NCBI GenBank assembly: GCA_024516035.1
Contig: CM044961.1
Coordinates: forward strand, 34,882,953 to 34,946,952
Source of the DNA: Bactericera cockerelli
Taxonomy: Eukaryota > Arthropoda > Insecta > Hemiptera > Triozidae
Direction of reading: 5' to 3'
DNA: 64,000 nucleotides
The position numbers were made by a program, and so were the translations under genes. This document shows positions 51,876 to 62,351 of this stretch, in pieces (the stretch's first letter is position 1; every line of letters starts with the position of its first letter). The notes below the pieces were generated by a model. The model saw only the letters and a list, made by a program, of their open reading frames with translations. It made no database searches and was not told where the DNA came from.

Positions 51876-52272
51876 CATATATTCTTAAGGCATGGCCTTC
51901 TATGCATTTTAACTAACCCTCTATAAACCTGAGGCATTGCCTTATATTATGTATTAACCCTAACCCTACTATATTCTTGAGGCATGGCCTTCTATGTATT
52001 TTACCTAACCCTACTATAAACCTAAGGCATTGCCTTCTATGTATTATCCCTAACCCTACTATATTCTTGAGGCATGGCTTTCTATGCATTTTAACTAACC
52101 CTCTATAAACCTGAGGCATTGCCTTATATTATGTATTAACCCTAACCCTACTATATTCTTGAGGCATGGCCTTCTATGTATTTTACCTAACCCTACTATA
52201 TTCTTGAGGCATGGCCTTCTATGTATTTTACCTAACCCTACTATATTCTTGAGGCATGGCCTTCTATCTAAC
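51876..52272 (+). repeat. Minisatellite, right block
   Basis: Same units as 43018-43582 and in the same order as from 43133: TATTCTTAAGGCATGGCCTT, the GCATTTTAACTAACCCTCTA variant, AACCTGAGGCATTGCCTTAT, and so on. It resumes at a unit boundary, consistent with a duplicated block or a higher-order repeat. Confidence 0.88.
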
Positions 52273-52771
52273 CCTACTGTCAAACACTCAATTAAACACT
52301 GATAACAAAGATGACTGTTACTATAGTTCAAAACAATAACATCGTGAACATCGCCATTGTTCTCAGTTCTTTCAGGGCAACGTTTCCATACTATTTTATA
52401 GGGATTTTTTGGTGGAATGAAAGTGGGACTTTTTGTTAGAATGAAAATGGGACTTTTTGTGTGGGATCAAAACTTGATAGTGTGTTTTGGGACGAATCAT
52501 GCTATGGAAAAGGTCTCCTCAGGTAATTTGGGCCGAATCGTGAAGTTCCCAAGTTTTCCCTTGAAAAATGAACTTGAACTTGTTGAAAAGAAGTGAAAAT
52601 GGTTCTCTCATGTCTTTGTGTACTTTGATTAATGATTAAATTTCCAAAGTTAATACCTAATAGATACATTGTACCTTCATATTTGCATTCAAAACTAAGT
52701 TCACATCTCCGTTGATTATTTTGTATAAACAAATAAATAAGTGGGAATAGATTGATGAAAATATTTGTTAT
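52273..52771. other. Unassigned, with GGGCCGAATCG
   Basis: TTGGGCCGAATCGTGAAG at 52527 is the inverted counterpart of ACGATTCGGCCCA at 42867 and 42930. AAGTGGGACTTTTTGTTAGA and AATGGGACTTTTTGTGTG form a short tandem repeat. No gene. Confidence 0.45.
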
Positions 52772-53032
52772 ATGTATATCGTCGGCCGGAAGGTAAGACT
52801 GACCATCTGCATTTGGACCATCTCCATTAAATTTGGTCATTGAAAATCTCCACCAGTCTTTCAGGTAAAAATTGTTTTTCGCTTTTTCCCGCGCATACTC
52901 GTATGTTTGAATACTACCGAACTTTTGATTTTTAGACAATAGTTAGGTTAATTTCCGACCTGAGTAACGAAAAATCGAGAAATGACCAACTGTTACTTGG
53001 TCAGTTTTACCTTCTAGCCGACGATATGTAGA
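52772..53032. mobile_element. MITE with about 30-bp inverted repeats
   Basis: TATCGTCGGCCGGAAGGTAA + GACTGACCA on the left pairs with TGGTCAGTTTTACCTTCTAG + CCGACGATA on the right. It is about 260 bp. The 145-codon ORF overlapping it is therefore not a gene. Confidence 0.65.
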
Positions 53033-53279
53033 TATGTACATAGTTATAAAAGTGATGCCACACCTTGGATGAGCTAGATTCCAACATTTTTAAACAAAAC
53101 ATAATCAATGAAGATTCTAGCAGAATGTACGATTCCACGCCACTTTCCATGTGTAAAACTTCTAGCAGGATCTAGCACATTAGCACAATGTCATCTGTTA
53201 GTTAATATTGTAACAAACTGTAACAAATTAGCAAATTTTATGTTCAGACAATTGCCATGTGTTAGTAATTAATTATTTT

Positions 53280-53400
53280 CTTACTCTTTATCGTTCTTTC
53301 CCTCTCTCACACACACTCACTCTCTCTCTCTCCCTCTCTCTCACACACACTCTCCCTCTCTATCTCTCTCACATACCCATACGCACTCTATATCTTTCCA
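53280..53400. repeat. (CT)n/(AC)n microsatellite
   Basis: TCTCTC and ACACAC runs alternate. Confidence 0.9.
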
Positions 53401-53530
53401 TCTCACTTATGTGTCGACTGTCGGTAGTCCTGTTCTTGTGTCTCTCAATCAGCTGACCGTAGAATCGACTCTGGGAAAGACAATCAACTCGGAGACAGAC
53501 AATTCAGTAAAACACATTCAATTTTTTTGA

Positions 53531-53757
53531 TGACACGTTCAATACAGATACACCAGTTCTCGTTCTATCGCTGAAGTTAAACAACGTCCACCGAGGTAAG
53601 GACTTGGATGGGTGACTTCAAATTAAAACCCTCTTGATGCTGGCTATTCACGGGCCCATCCAGGCTGGGTGAGGTTTGTGAGTTTCCAGCGAATAGAGGG
53701 TAAATACATTGTCGTGATATGACCATGCAGTTGAAAGCGACGTTAAACCAAGAAAAA
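53531..53757 (+). repeat. 5S-derived SINE, nearly complete
   Basis: CAGTTCTCGTTCTATCGCTG + AAGTTAAACAACGTC, GTAAGGACTTGGATGGGTGA, then the core CAGGCTGGGTGAGGTTTGTG and tail ATGCAGTTGAAAGCGACGTT. Eight bases of the core (TAATTTGA...) are deleted. Confidence 0.78.
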
Positions 53758-53789
53758 GATTTTAAACTGTTCAAGGAACCAAGATTGCT

Positions 53790-54019
53790 TTTGTCGAATA
53801 ATAATAATAACACTCTTTAGTGGAAGGTAACCACCAGGCGGGGTTAATGCTCAAAGCATTTTCTACCACGTAACCCTCAGAGTCTTATTATTATGTGGTC
53901 ATAAACTCAAATTAATGAGGAAAAATTCATGCACTTGGTGGAATTCGAACGAACTGATCCCTACGCTACCTGGATTACCAGACTAGCGCGTTAACCACTT
54001 GACTACCAGTGCACTTTTC
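53790..54019 (-). repeat. SINE A with 13-bp target duplication
   Basis: Flanked by AACCAAGATTGCT at 53777-53789 and 54020-54032. A complete reverse copy. Confidence 0.9.
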
Positions 54020-54032
54020 AACCAAGATTGCT

Positions 54033-54651
54033 ATCAAGTAATCTTCCTCCCCTCTGACTTTGCCCCCTTCGTTACTGGCGTACCCAAGCTTTTGTTTTCT
54101 CTGTTGATATTGTAACCATGGCAACAAGATGTCTAACATGTAAACAAACTCAAAGTGGAAGACAAAGTTATTTATCTGCTATTTAGTAGAACGTGCTCTA
54201 ATTTGCTAATGTGAACAAACTTTTTCAATTTCTTACTATAATATAAAGAAACACCTATTTCACAGATTTGTTTCAACTGGTTTATTTGGTATATATATTA
54301 TGTAATATACTTTAATAAATATCTTTCACTTGAATTGGCATATTTTCAATAGCATAATTCAATGAATATCTTTTAAAATTTCAATTGCTTTTGTTTCAAA
54401 CTTTATTGAACTTCTAACAAAATTAAGATGAAACTTGAATTTACCAGATGTGATGTAACGTATGCATTTCTTAAAAATAAAATTATATAAATCCTTTTAA
54501 TATTTCAATTGAATTGGTACAGGTATATTCAATAGAGTAATTTAATGAGTATCTTCTAAAATTTCAATAATTTTGAATAATTTGTTTACCAATATTTATC
54601 GTGTTCGGATTTCCATTTTCTGTTCATCAAATGCCCTTGTTTTCCAACAAG
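54033..54651. other. Unassigned, probably intronic or upstream of the next exon
   Basis: AT-rich. It ends in a pyrimidine-rich stretch (CCCTTGTTTTCCAACAAG) that serves as the acceptor of the exon at 54652. Confidence 0.45.
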
Positions 54652-57521
54652 TTTATTCCCAAGTCGATTCCAGGCCGAAAGATCCTCTCAGGCAAGGAGT
54701 CGACTCCACAGTCAGGGATCGTCAGATCCAGCCCTGGGGATCCTGTGTGTGCGGATCTGGGTAGCTGCAAGGTGTACTTCCATAATGGCCGTTGGAGCAC
54801 AGGTGAGTAAAATAAATTAATGTATTTCTTTTTGTTATTATGTCACAATTTTAGTGGAACTATAGGACTTTTCCGTATCTTCAGTATCCCAATACCTTAT
54901 TTTGCCACCGACCTCTGTAGCTTGATCGGTAAGGCGGCGGACTTGTAACCTGGAGGTCGGTGGTTCAAGTCCCGGTTTCAGCGTAGATTTAGTAAACCGA
55001 GTTTGAATAGCCTATAATTCCGCCACAGGCCGCTGCTCACATTAAAAGAGCAACTCATTTTTCCTCACGAGGTATGAGGGGACCCCAAACATTCCAGTAC
55101 AGAGCAGAAAAAATTCTGCCCCTCTGGCGATCGAATAAATTAAACTCTTCTAATATTCATCTAGGGATCGTCTCCCTGGGAGACGTTAAAAAGAACCTGC
55201 ACCAGCAACAGAAAGATGATATTCTTTACTAAGCCTTCACGGTACTGAATTTTTTATCTTAGCTTCAGACATCCCAGGACCAACCGATGTACTGAACATT
55301 GTCAACTTGTCAACTAGGTGAGCTGGTAGTCAAGTGGTTAACGCGCTAGTCGCGGGTTCAAAACCCAACCCGGACATAATGAGTTATCCTCCCAATTGGG
55401 ATTTTTACCACATAATGATACGTCTTTGGCTTACTGCTGGAATAATGGGACTTTAGAAGTCTTAATCGGACAGTATTGATAAGGCGATATTATTATTATT
55501 ATCATCATTGTGCACTGGTAGTCAAGTGGTTAACGCGCTAGTCTGGTAATCCAGGTAGCATAGGGATCCGTTGGTTCGAATTCCACCCAGTGCACGAATT
55601 TTTCCTCATTAATTTGAGTTTGTGACCACATAATAAAAAGACTCTGAGGGTTGGGTGGTAGAAAATGCTTTGAGCAGTAACCTCACCTGGAGCATTAACC
55701 TTCCACTAAAGAGTGTTATTATTATGTTTGTGATGGTACAATAGGATTAGAATACACGAACGTCATGAATCTCACAGCAAGTGAACACAGTAATCATTGG
55801 AATAAAACATATTCTAAAAAATCTCAAGATCTCCATTGCAGAAATCACGCTTGGAATCCTCAAGTCTCCTTTTTAACCGAGATAAAATTGATCAAAGCTA
55901 TTAATATAGCTTAAGATTCTTTTAGGACTGTTAGAATCAGTCTTGAGAAGTGTTTCAGTCGAGTGTGAGAGGCCACATCCATATTCACAGAGAATGTCTT
56001 TTGCCGTCTCTGGGACTGCATTTTGGGTCTTGAACGATGATCATTTGTTTAGTCGGTACTTAAGGCTACAGTGGCCTGTAAGACAGTAAGTATTCCTCTT
56101 TGCTCAGACAAAGCATAATATATCTTTTGCTCTGTCACTCTCTGATTACCTTAATTCAACGAAATTGGACGGTTGAAAGGAAGATTTGAGGCTTTTTAAA
56201 AGTGATACTGCTTTTTGAAATGAAGCCCAGTTTTATTCAGCGAGTTGATGACTGTGGCTTTTGACACTTTCTGGATTTCAGATGGAGGCAAACCGAGTGA
56301 TGGTTTCGAAAGCACGATGGATCTGCGAGAGAAACTCCTGGTTGCCCAAGAAGAAATCAACATGCTCAGATTAAAGGAGGAAATCCTGATAGATATGGTA
56401 AGAGATGACGGTTTTTATTTGGGTTTAACGTCGCTTTCAAGCATGGTCATATCACGACGTGAATGTTACCCTCCTAACCCTCCCGAAGAAGTTACCGAAT
56501 CAGTTATACAAGCATCTTAAGCTATATTAATAGCTTTGATCTCTTTTAGAGTTGCAGGGCATGTCACAAAAGATCTATTTAAGGTCGCAGTGACAAAGAG
56601 CTTTCGTAGTAGACTTATACCAATATCAATAAAGGGAAGACTGTTTCTATACTTTTGTTGTTGCTATGGTAACAGCCAATCACATAATTAGACACTAAAG
56701 TAATATTGTACCCGTGTGGTATCCGGGCAAAGAAAAGAACCACGGGCTGTTCCCCTTGGCGTACGAGGCAAGTAACAGGAACAAACCCTTAACCAGCTTA
56801 GCTAGCTAACCGATTCCCAAAGGGTTCCGACAGGTTTGAAACAGATAAAGAAACCAAAAGTCCATGGTTGGTTGACATGAAATCACACAAATAACACTGT
56901 GGGCTAGGACGATCTGGGAAGTTGGGAATAGCTGTGTGTTAGAACTCTCAGAAATGTCTAAGAGAGATAAACTTACACTGAAAATATTATTTACTGATCT
57001 GGTTGGAGAACACCAAGACAACACGGCGTCTCTCCTGCCGGTACAACAAAAACAACAACTTACTTAGTCATAGTGTCCACCACAGCAGCGTTAATTAATT
57101 CAGGCCGAAGGGTCCAATTATAAAATAAGATTACATCGATGATAGGGCAGTACTGTCCCAAATGGACAGGGCCTAATCCAACATAATATATGTAGTCCGT
57201 TCCAGAAACACTCTCTACTGTCATAATCTCCGAATATCCCTTTCAACTCTCACACAACGCATTCTGATTAGGTAATCTGAGTGAAATAACCAATCAGGGT
57301 GCTTTCAAATTACCCAATCAGAGTGCGTTGTGTGACGGTTGAAACGGAGATTTTAAGAGTGGAGAGTGGTTTCTGAAACTGACTAATGGTGTGCTGAGAT
57401 TGGTTGAAAGTCCGATTCCAGCGACCTTCTTACCTGTCACCTAACCATGTGAACCTTTGAATTGCAGGTTACGGATCTGACAATACAGCTGAAGGAAAAG
57501 AACGGAGATTTTTCAGACTAA
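54652..57521 (+). CDS. 3' end of an unrecognised host gene, coiled-coil C-terminus
   Basis: Three exons splice in phase. Exon 54652-54802 (acceptor CCAACAAG, donor ACAG|GTGAGT) encodes KSIPGRKILSGKES and VYFHNGRWSTG. Exon 56282-56397 (acceptor TGGATTTCAG, donor ATG|GTAAGA) encodes SDGFESTMDLREKLL to EEILIDM. Exon 57468-57521 (acceptor TTGAATTGCAG) encodes VTDLTIQLKEKNGDFSD and stops with TAA. Together that is 106 residues. The last 55 form a leucine-rich heptad pattern, a probable coiled coil. Upstream exons are not identified. Introns are packed with SINEs. I do not recognise the family, and an inference of cytoskeletal or scaffold function would be a guess. The gene is convergent with the SLC45 gene. 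Confidence 0.62.
54820..55135 (-). repeat. SINE C split by a SINE D
   Basis: AATGTATTTCTTTTTGTTAT to CCTTATTTTGCC, then GCCTATAATTCCGCCACAGG onward, are consecutive C segments. A SINE D in plus orientation separates them. It lies in an intron. Confidence 0.75.
54905..55012 (+). repeat. SINE D nested in SINE C
   Basis: ACCGACCTCTGTAGCTTGAT to AGTAAACCGAGTTTGAATA. The 3' GATATCACG tail is missing. Confidence 0.78.
55322..55500 (+). repeat. Chimeric SINE: A head, B body
   Basis: TGGTAGTCAAGTGGTTAACG + CGCTAGTC (A) joins directly to GCGGGTTCAAAACCCAACCC and the whole B body and tail (AAGGCGATATTATTATT). The join falls on GTC, present at the same place in both parents. Confidence 0.85.
55511..55725 (+). 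repeat. SINE A, full length
   Basis: GTGCACTGGTAGTCAAGTGG to AAAGAGTGTTATTATTATG. It lies 10 bp after the chimera, in the same orientation. Confidence 0.85.
57195..57385. mobile_element. Palindromic MITE with about 75-bp arms
   Basis: The left arm 57197-57280 (CCAGAAACACTCTCTACTGT ... CACACAACGCATTCTGATTA) is an imperfect inverted copy of the right arm 57308-57384. About 190 bp, in the last intron of the host gene. Confidence 0.7.
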
Positions 57522-58589
57522 GATTGATGGAGATTTTTCAGACCTGCATTAAACCAAAGAAAGAAAAAGTTAGGTAATCTGGTAAATCCGGGTACGTTGT
57601 GGAATACCAATAATTACCTTTTTCTCATACATAATACATCTTGACCATCATAGACATATTATGATCAATCATAATAATATGATACCTAATCCATCATATT
57701 ATCATAATTGTGATGTAATATATCACACGGATGTAATTTACTACTTATTTTAGCAACACATTGCGCTGATTACACTCTTATCTTGACGAATACATTTATA
57801 GAAGAAGTTATGCTTCGGGGTCAAGTGGCAGAGAAGGCTTTGTGTTAAACTGTTATAACATCGCAGTGAATTATGTATATTATGAGGTGGAGCAGTCTCT
57901 TGCACTATTAAAATCAACCTTGAGATCTTTGCAAGATTTCGCTTCTATTTATTATTGTAAACCTTTTTTTTATACAAAATAATATACTGATATTTCCAAA
58001 ACCTTCGACATGTTTTCAACTGTATTACCACAATCAGAATAAGTCATTTGTCAATGAAGAGATACCTTAAGGCTTAATCTATCATGGAGGTACCTGAATT
58101 TTGTTTAGCATTAGGAATAATATGATAGACAAATTTGGTAATAATAAAGTAGGCATAACTCAAGGAACAAACTGTTGTCCATTGCTTTTATGTACAGTGT
58201 TTTCTTTTTTATTGTCTAGAACAGCAAGAGAGGAAAAAACAATTAGAGAACAATTAATTAAGTAACTAGCGAGTAACAATTAACGGACATCGTCAAGTAC
58301 CTGTGACTAGGAATGTGTACATACAGGGTGTAACTGTAATGGACAAAACCAAAGAGCATACATTGGTTTTATGAAAGAACAAATCAGTATAGAACAGGCA
58401 TGGCCGGATGGAAAATGTTTTGGTGGTGCCGTCACATAAGCTGGACTAAAATGGGATATTTACAGTAGCTCTGTCAGTATCTGAAAAGTTCTAGTTTGTT
58501 TACCATGCCAATCATAATAATTATGCATTAATTATTCTAGAAATGTGGGATGATTTTCATTGTGTATAAGTTAAGACTTGAGAAAATCA
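57522..58589. other. Intergenic, unassigned
   Basis: 3' flank of the coiled-coil gene. ATTAAACC at 57549 could be a weak polyadenylation signal. A lone ACAGGGTGTAACTGT at 58323 resembles foldback-element ends. No gene. Confidence 0.45.
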
Positions 58590-58690
58590 TCTCTTTTTCG
58601 TCTGGGGGTTCTGCAGCACTCAACACAACAAAACAAACAAGGTAAACAAACTTTGTTTTACTCAACACCAGCCGCGCCTGGTATTGAGTA
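58590..58690 (-). repeat. Copy of the 3108-3440 inverted-repeat arm
   Basis: CTCTTTTTCGTCTGGGGGTT + CTGCAGCA and AGCCGCGCCTGGTATTGAGT resemble 3106-3175. The middle contains a small AACAAA/TTTGTTTTACTC rearrangement. Confidence 0.5.
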
Positions 58691-58949
58691 AAACAAATTT
58701 ACTATTCACGAAGGTTAAGAACATGCCCAATAATACCAAAATGCCTTGCTCAAATTAATGGGAATTCTGTTTTCTGGAGGTCATGGGCCCATGCAGTCTG
58801 CTTGTACCGTTACACGGGTACGGATAGGTTAAGAACACGTAGATAATCTTCCGAAATTGATTGAATCTCCTGTTACAAAATCGGAATCAGAGCGGAAAAA
58901 AAATCATTTTACAAAAACAAATACAATACAATACAATACGTCCGATGTC

Positions 58950-59130
58950 CTTTTATTTAGTTTAACCTCGCTTTTAACTGCATGGTCACATCACGACGGG
59001 GGTGTTACCCACCATTCGCGGGAAACTCACAAACCTGCTAGCATCAAGTCTTCACCTCACTAAACGTTGCTTAACTTCGGTGATCCTACGAGAACCGATG
59101 CATTCAACACGCCATCGACGATGTAACAAT
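58950..59130 (-). repeat. 5S-derived SINE
   Basis: TTTAACCTCGCTTTTAACTG (tail), GTGTTACCCACCATTCGCGG (core), CTTAACTTCGGTGATCCTAC + GAGAACCGATGCATTC (5S-like head) on the plus strand. The core is shortened. Confidence 0.78.
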
Positions 59131-59193
59131 TCGAAGTTTGTGTCAATGGTCATAACAGTTTCAGCACACAGGATTTATGACATAATAAATATT

Positions 59194-59199
59194 TTTATT
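59194..59199 (-). promoter_or_regulatory. Candidate polyadenylation signal, SLC45 gene
   Basis: TTTATT on the plus strand is AATAAA on the reverse, about 250 bp after the SLC45 stop. It is plausible by position only; AT-richness makes chance matches common. Confidence 0.3.
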
Positions 59200-59213
59200 T
59201 ATGTCATAAACTT

Positions 59214-59398
59214 GGTAATTGCTTGTCTAGCCCTAAAAAGCTGGCAGGTGTTGATGTTGTATTTAAAAAAAAATAAAAAATTCACACATCCTCTCTGAGG
59301 ACCTTGGGGTAATCGCTTGTCTAGCCCTAAAAAGCTGGCAAGTGTTGATGTTGTATTAAAAAAAAAAAAAAAATTCGCACATTCTCTCTGAGGAAGAT
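59214..59398. repeat. Tandem duplication, 94-bp period
   Basis: GCTTGTCTAGCCCTAAAAAG + CTGGCA occurs in both copies (starting 59214 and 59308), each followed by an A-rich run and TCTCTCTGAGGA. Lies in the probable 3' UTR of the SLC45 gene. Confidence 0.85.
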
Positions 59399-59450
59399 GC
59401 ATTAAGTTAGCATCCCACCAGAACGGATTTTCATCTGAGGAGCTCGGGGT

Positions 59451-60451
59451 TCAAAGGTCCAGATACAGGACGTGGCGGGCCGTCAGAGCGCCACAGAAGG
59501 CGAGAGACGAGGCCACGCCCACCACCACCGTGGTGGTGCCGGCCAGGGAGATGATGGTGCCGAGGCCCAAGGAGAGGCCGAACTGGGCCAGGAACACCAT
59601 GGCCTGAACAATGGCCAGATCTGTGCCCAGGCCCCGCACCTGACTGCACGGGATGGGGTCACCTGCCGGGGACAGCTCGAACTGAAAGTGGAATTTATTA
59701 TTATTTTATTATATTTAAAGCATTTCGGTATACACTCTTGTATGTATGCTATAATTATGATTTAAATGGTACAATGGTACATGATGTAAATGAATGAATG
59801 AAAAATTTAAAATTTATAAAAATAATTTATGGAACAGTTATCAGAAAATTATTACTGGCACTGGTAGTCAAGTGGTTAACGCGATACTCTGGTAATTAAT
59901 CCAGGTAGCGTAGGGATCCGGTGGTTCGAATCCCACCCAGTGCATGAATTTTTCCTCATTCATTTGAGTTTGTGACCACATAATAATAATACTCTGAGGG
60001 TTAGGTGGTAGAAAATGCTTTGAGCATTAACCTCGCCTGGTGGCAACCTTCCACTAAAGAGTGTTATTAATATATTAACTCTGTCCCGGTAGCTCAGTGG
60101 TAAAGGCGGCCCTCTGTGAATCCAAAGATTACAGAGTTCGTGGGTTCGAAACCCAGCCGGGACATGACAAGTTATCCTCCCATTTGGGATTTTTACCACA
60201 TAATTATTATTATTATTTATAAGTTGACGGGAGATACCCATTCTAAAACGTTAAACTAAAGCGTAAAACTACTCACCACATTGCAGGCGTGGTAGTGGGC
60301 CACTATCAGGTAAGGCATGGTGAAGAGGGTGGAGTACATGACCCCCGCCGTCCAGGAGAAGAGAATGACCCCGAACTTACTTTTGGTAAGTGCCATCAGC
60401 ATCATCCCGCTGGAGTAGAACAGGAGACCCCCCACATACACTTTCTTGGCT
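59451..60451 (-). CDS. SLC45-family sugar transporter, last two exons
   Basis: Exon 60451-60277 (acceptor GCATTTCAG) encodes AKKVYVGGLLFYSSGMML, WTAGVMYSTLFTMPYLIVAHYHACNV and ends at a GTGAGT donor. Exon 59681-59451 (acceptor ACTTTCAG) encodes FELSPAGDPIPCS, RGLGTDLAIVQAMVFLAQFG and ends HVLYLDL-stop. The exons join in phase 0. The TMPY..VAHYH and RGLGTD.A...MVFLAQ blocks are the C-terminal transmembrane region of SLC45 proteins (proton-associated sugar transporter/MATP-like), which are 12-helix major-facilitator proteins. About four C-terminal helices are present here; the rest is beyond the window. GC content is far higher than the surroundings. The intron between holds SINE A and SINE B. 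Confidence 0.85.
59858..60070 (+). repeat. SINE A in SLC45 intron
   Basis: GCACTGGTAGTCAAGTGGTT to AAAGAGTGTTATTAATAT, antisense to the host gene. A 4-bp duplication (TAATTAATCC) is in the anticodon arm. Confidence 0.85.
60078..60210 (+). repeat. SINE B, 3'-truncated, in SLC45 intron
   Basis: CTGTCCCGGTAGCTCAGTGG head, GTGGGTTCGAAACCCAGCCG box B, TTTTTACCACATAATTATTA. The tail is replaced by ATT repeats. Confidence 0.8.
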
Positions 60452-60484
60452 CTGAAATGCAGAAGGAATATTATTATTATACAA

Positions 60485-60583
60485 CGTTTTATTAGATATA
60501 AATGGACATTATGTACTTACAAATAATTATAAAAATGAAAAAGATTAGAAACTATATAAATCTCTTCCACCCAACCCTTTGTA
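60485..60583 (-). repeat. Family H copy, interrupted
   Basis: AAATGGACATTATGTACTTA through AAATCTCTTCCACCCAACCC. The foldback element begins immediately after CTTTGTA. Confidence 0.6.
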
Positions 60584-60585
60584 TA

Positions 60586-62278
60586 CAGGGTGTCCCGTAT
60601 ACAGATGCAAATATTTTGAGGGTAGGTTCAGCCCACCGTGAACTATCATATGAGCGAAACTTGCAGTGGGGCATTTTGCTTCGTTAAAGAGTTATGGCCA
60701 AATCCCTGTTTTTCCCACAGGTCTAGAGGTCACTTGGATCGATGCACGTTTTTAAAGAAATGATAGCCAGTAAGTAATTTTTGACTTCATGTATGGATAG
60801 TCATGCATATTTCCCTTCGAATGCAGTTGGTTGCATAAAAAAATATTGAAAGACCAGAGAGATATTTAATCATAAGTTCAATATTTTTCTAAAATTCGAT
60901 TTTTCCCTTTTTTCCCTTTCGTGAATTTAGAGTACTTCTACAATTGCAATTCTGCGTATCACTAGGAAAAAAAATACCCTTTAATATTTTGTTTAAATAA
61001 ATACAAAGTTCTTTCAGACGCGTGAAGGAACGAATGAGATACGCCTTAATAAACGGCACCAGAAAGAGAGAAAACACATCTATCAAATTTTGAATCTGGG
61101 CGCTATTGCATTTTGAAGAACACTCGATGACTGAAGCGGTCTGTGTGACCATTTTTGTGCCAACTGCAAGTTATAAATGAAAATTTTCTGAGTACAAATA
61201 GTTCTATTAACCAACTATATCAATCAAATCTAATAGTTAAAATAACAAGGTGATCAATTTGTTCGGTGGAAGAGAAAGCCACAATCTTTAACCTCGCCCT
61301 TGGTTCACTACATATTCTTTTGAGTTCTTTTCAATTCATGTCCTGTGTTGCATAATGTTTGTAGTTTATCAATAAAGTATTAATGATAATAATAATAGTA
61401 ACCTTAAGGTTGGATGTTCGAGTTTTACCCGAGGTTAATTTTCGGCACTATTTGTTATGTTTTTGATATCATGATTGTGATAAACACAAAAATGATATTT
61501 TTAATTTTACTTCTAAAAATAAAATGATTTGTTGTTAGCGCAGAGTCTTTCTCCATGTGTATTCTTTGTCCGTAATTACACCACTGGTTGCTGCTTTCGT
61601 TGCAGCCTCTCTCATTTTTCCTCATGATAACCCTGTGACCCCGTAAGCCCATTCACATAAAAGTTCACACCGACCGACTACTGTGAATGATCAATTTCCC
61701 TCTGTTAAACATCCCAGAGCAGTGTATTTATACCTCAAATTACGCGCCAATTCTGTTAAAATTCAGCCAACTTTGAATTTTCCATCATGATTCAGAAGTG
61801 TTTTTTGAGCTTCGTGTGTACTGCGTTCCATGATCTTTAAAGTAATATAATTGAGCTTTCTTTTTTCTAAAACTAAACATAATAGGGTATTTTTTTAACT
61901 AGTGATACGCAGAATTGCAATTGTAGAAGTACTTTAAATTCACGAAAGGGAAAAAAGGGAAAAATCAAATTTTAGAAAAGTATTGAACTTATGATTAAAT
62001 ATCTCTCTGGTCTTTCAATATTTTTTTATGCAACCAACTGCATTCGAAGGGAAATATGCATGACTATCCATACATGAAGTCAAAAATTACTTACTGGCTA
62101 TCATTTCTTTAAAAATGTGCATCGATCCAAGTGACCTCTAGACCTGTGGGAAAAACAGGGATTTGGCCATAACTCTTTAACGAAACAAAATGCCCCACTG
62201 CAAGTTTCGCTCATATGATAGTCCACGGTGGGCTGAACCTACCCTCAAAATATTTGCATCTGTATACGGGACACCTTG
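60586..62278. mobile_element. Foldback element with about 380-bp inverted repeats
   Basis: Arms 60586-60968 and 61901-62278 are near-perfect inverted copies starting CAGGGTGTCCCGTATACAGA, with TA at both junctions (60584-60585, 62279-62280). The centre (about 930 bp) holds a family-H-like piece (TCGGTGGAAGAGAAAGCC, about 61262) and a decayed SINE C, but no transposase. It lies in an intron or upstream flank of the SLC45 gene. Confidence 0.82.
61525..61640 (-). repeat. Decayed SINE C inside the foldback element
   Basis: TTGTTAGCGCAGAGTCTTTC, TAATTACACCACTGGTTGCT and CTCATTTTTCCTCATGA match the reversed C body with many substitutions. Confidence 0.5.
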
Positions 62279-62351
62279 TATATTAATGTCAATATGCAAC
62301 GTGCGTCTGCAATTTAGAATCATGACATGCCGTGATAACGACCATAAATCA

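Noticed and set aside
43018..52272. LTR retrotransposon, from the 390-bp direct repeats flanking an 8.3-kb body
   Set aside because: The repeats are a minisatellite without TG...CA ends, no primer-binding site or gag-pol is seen, and the body has its own inverted ends.
52502..52939. 145-codon reverse ORF
   Set aside because: Nearly half of it lies in a MITE with inverted repeats at 52772-53032; no domain recognised.
60889..61152. 87-codon reverse ORF inside the foldback element, as a possible transposase remnant
   Set aside because: Half lies in the inverted arm; no catalytic motif or recognisable helix-turn-helix domain.
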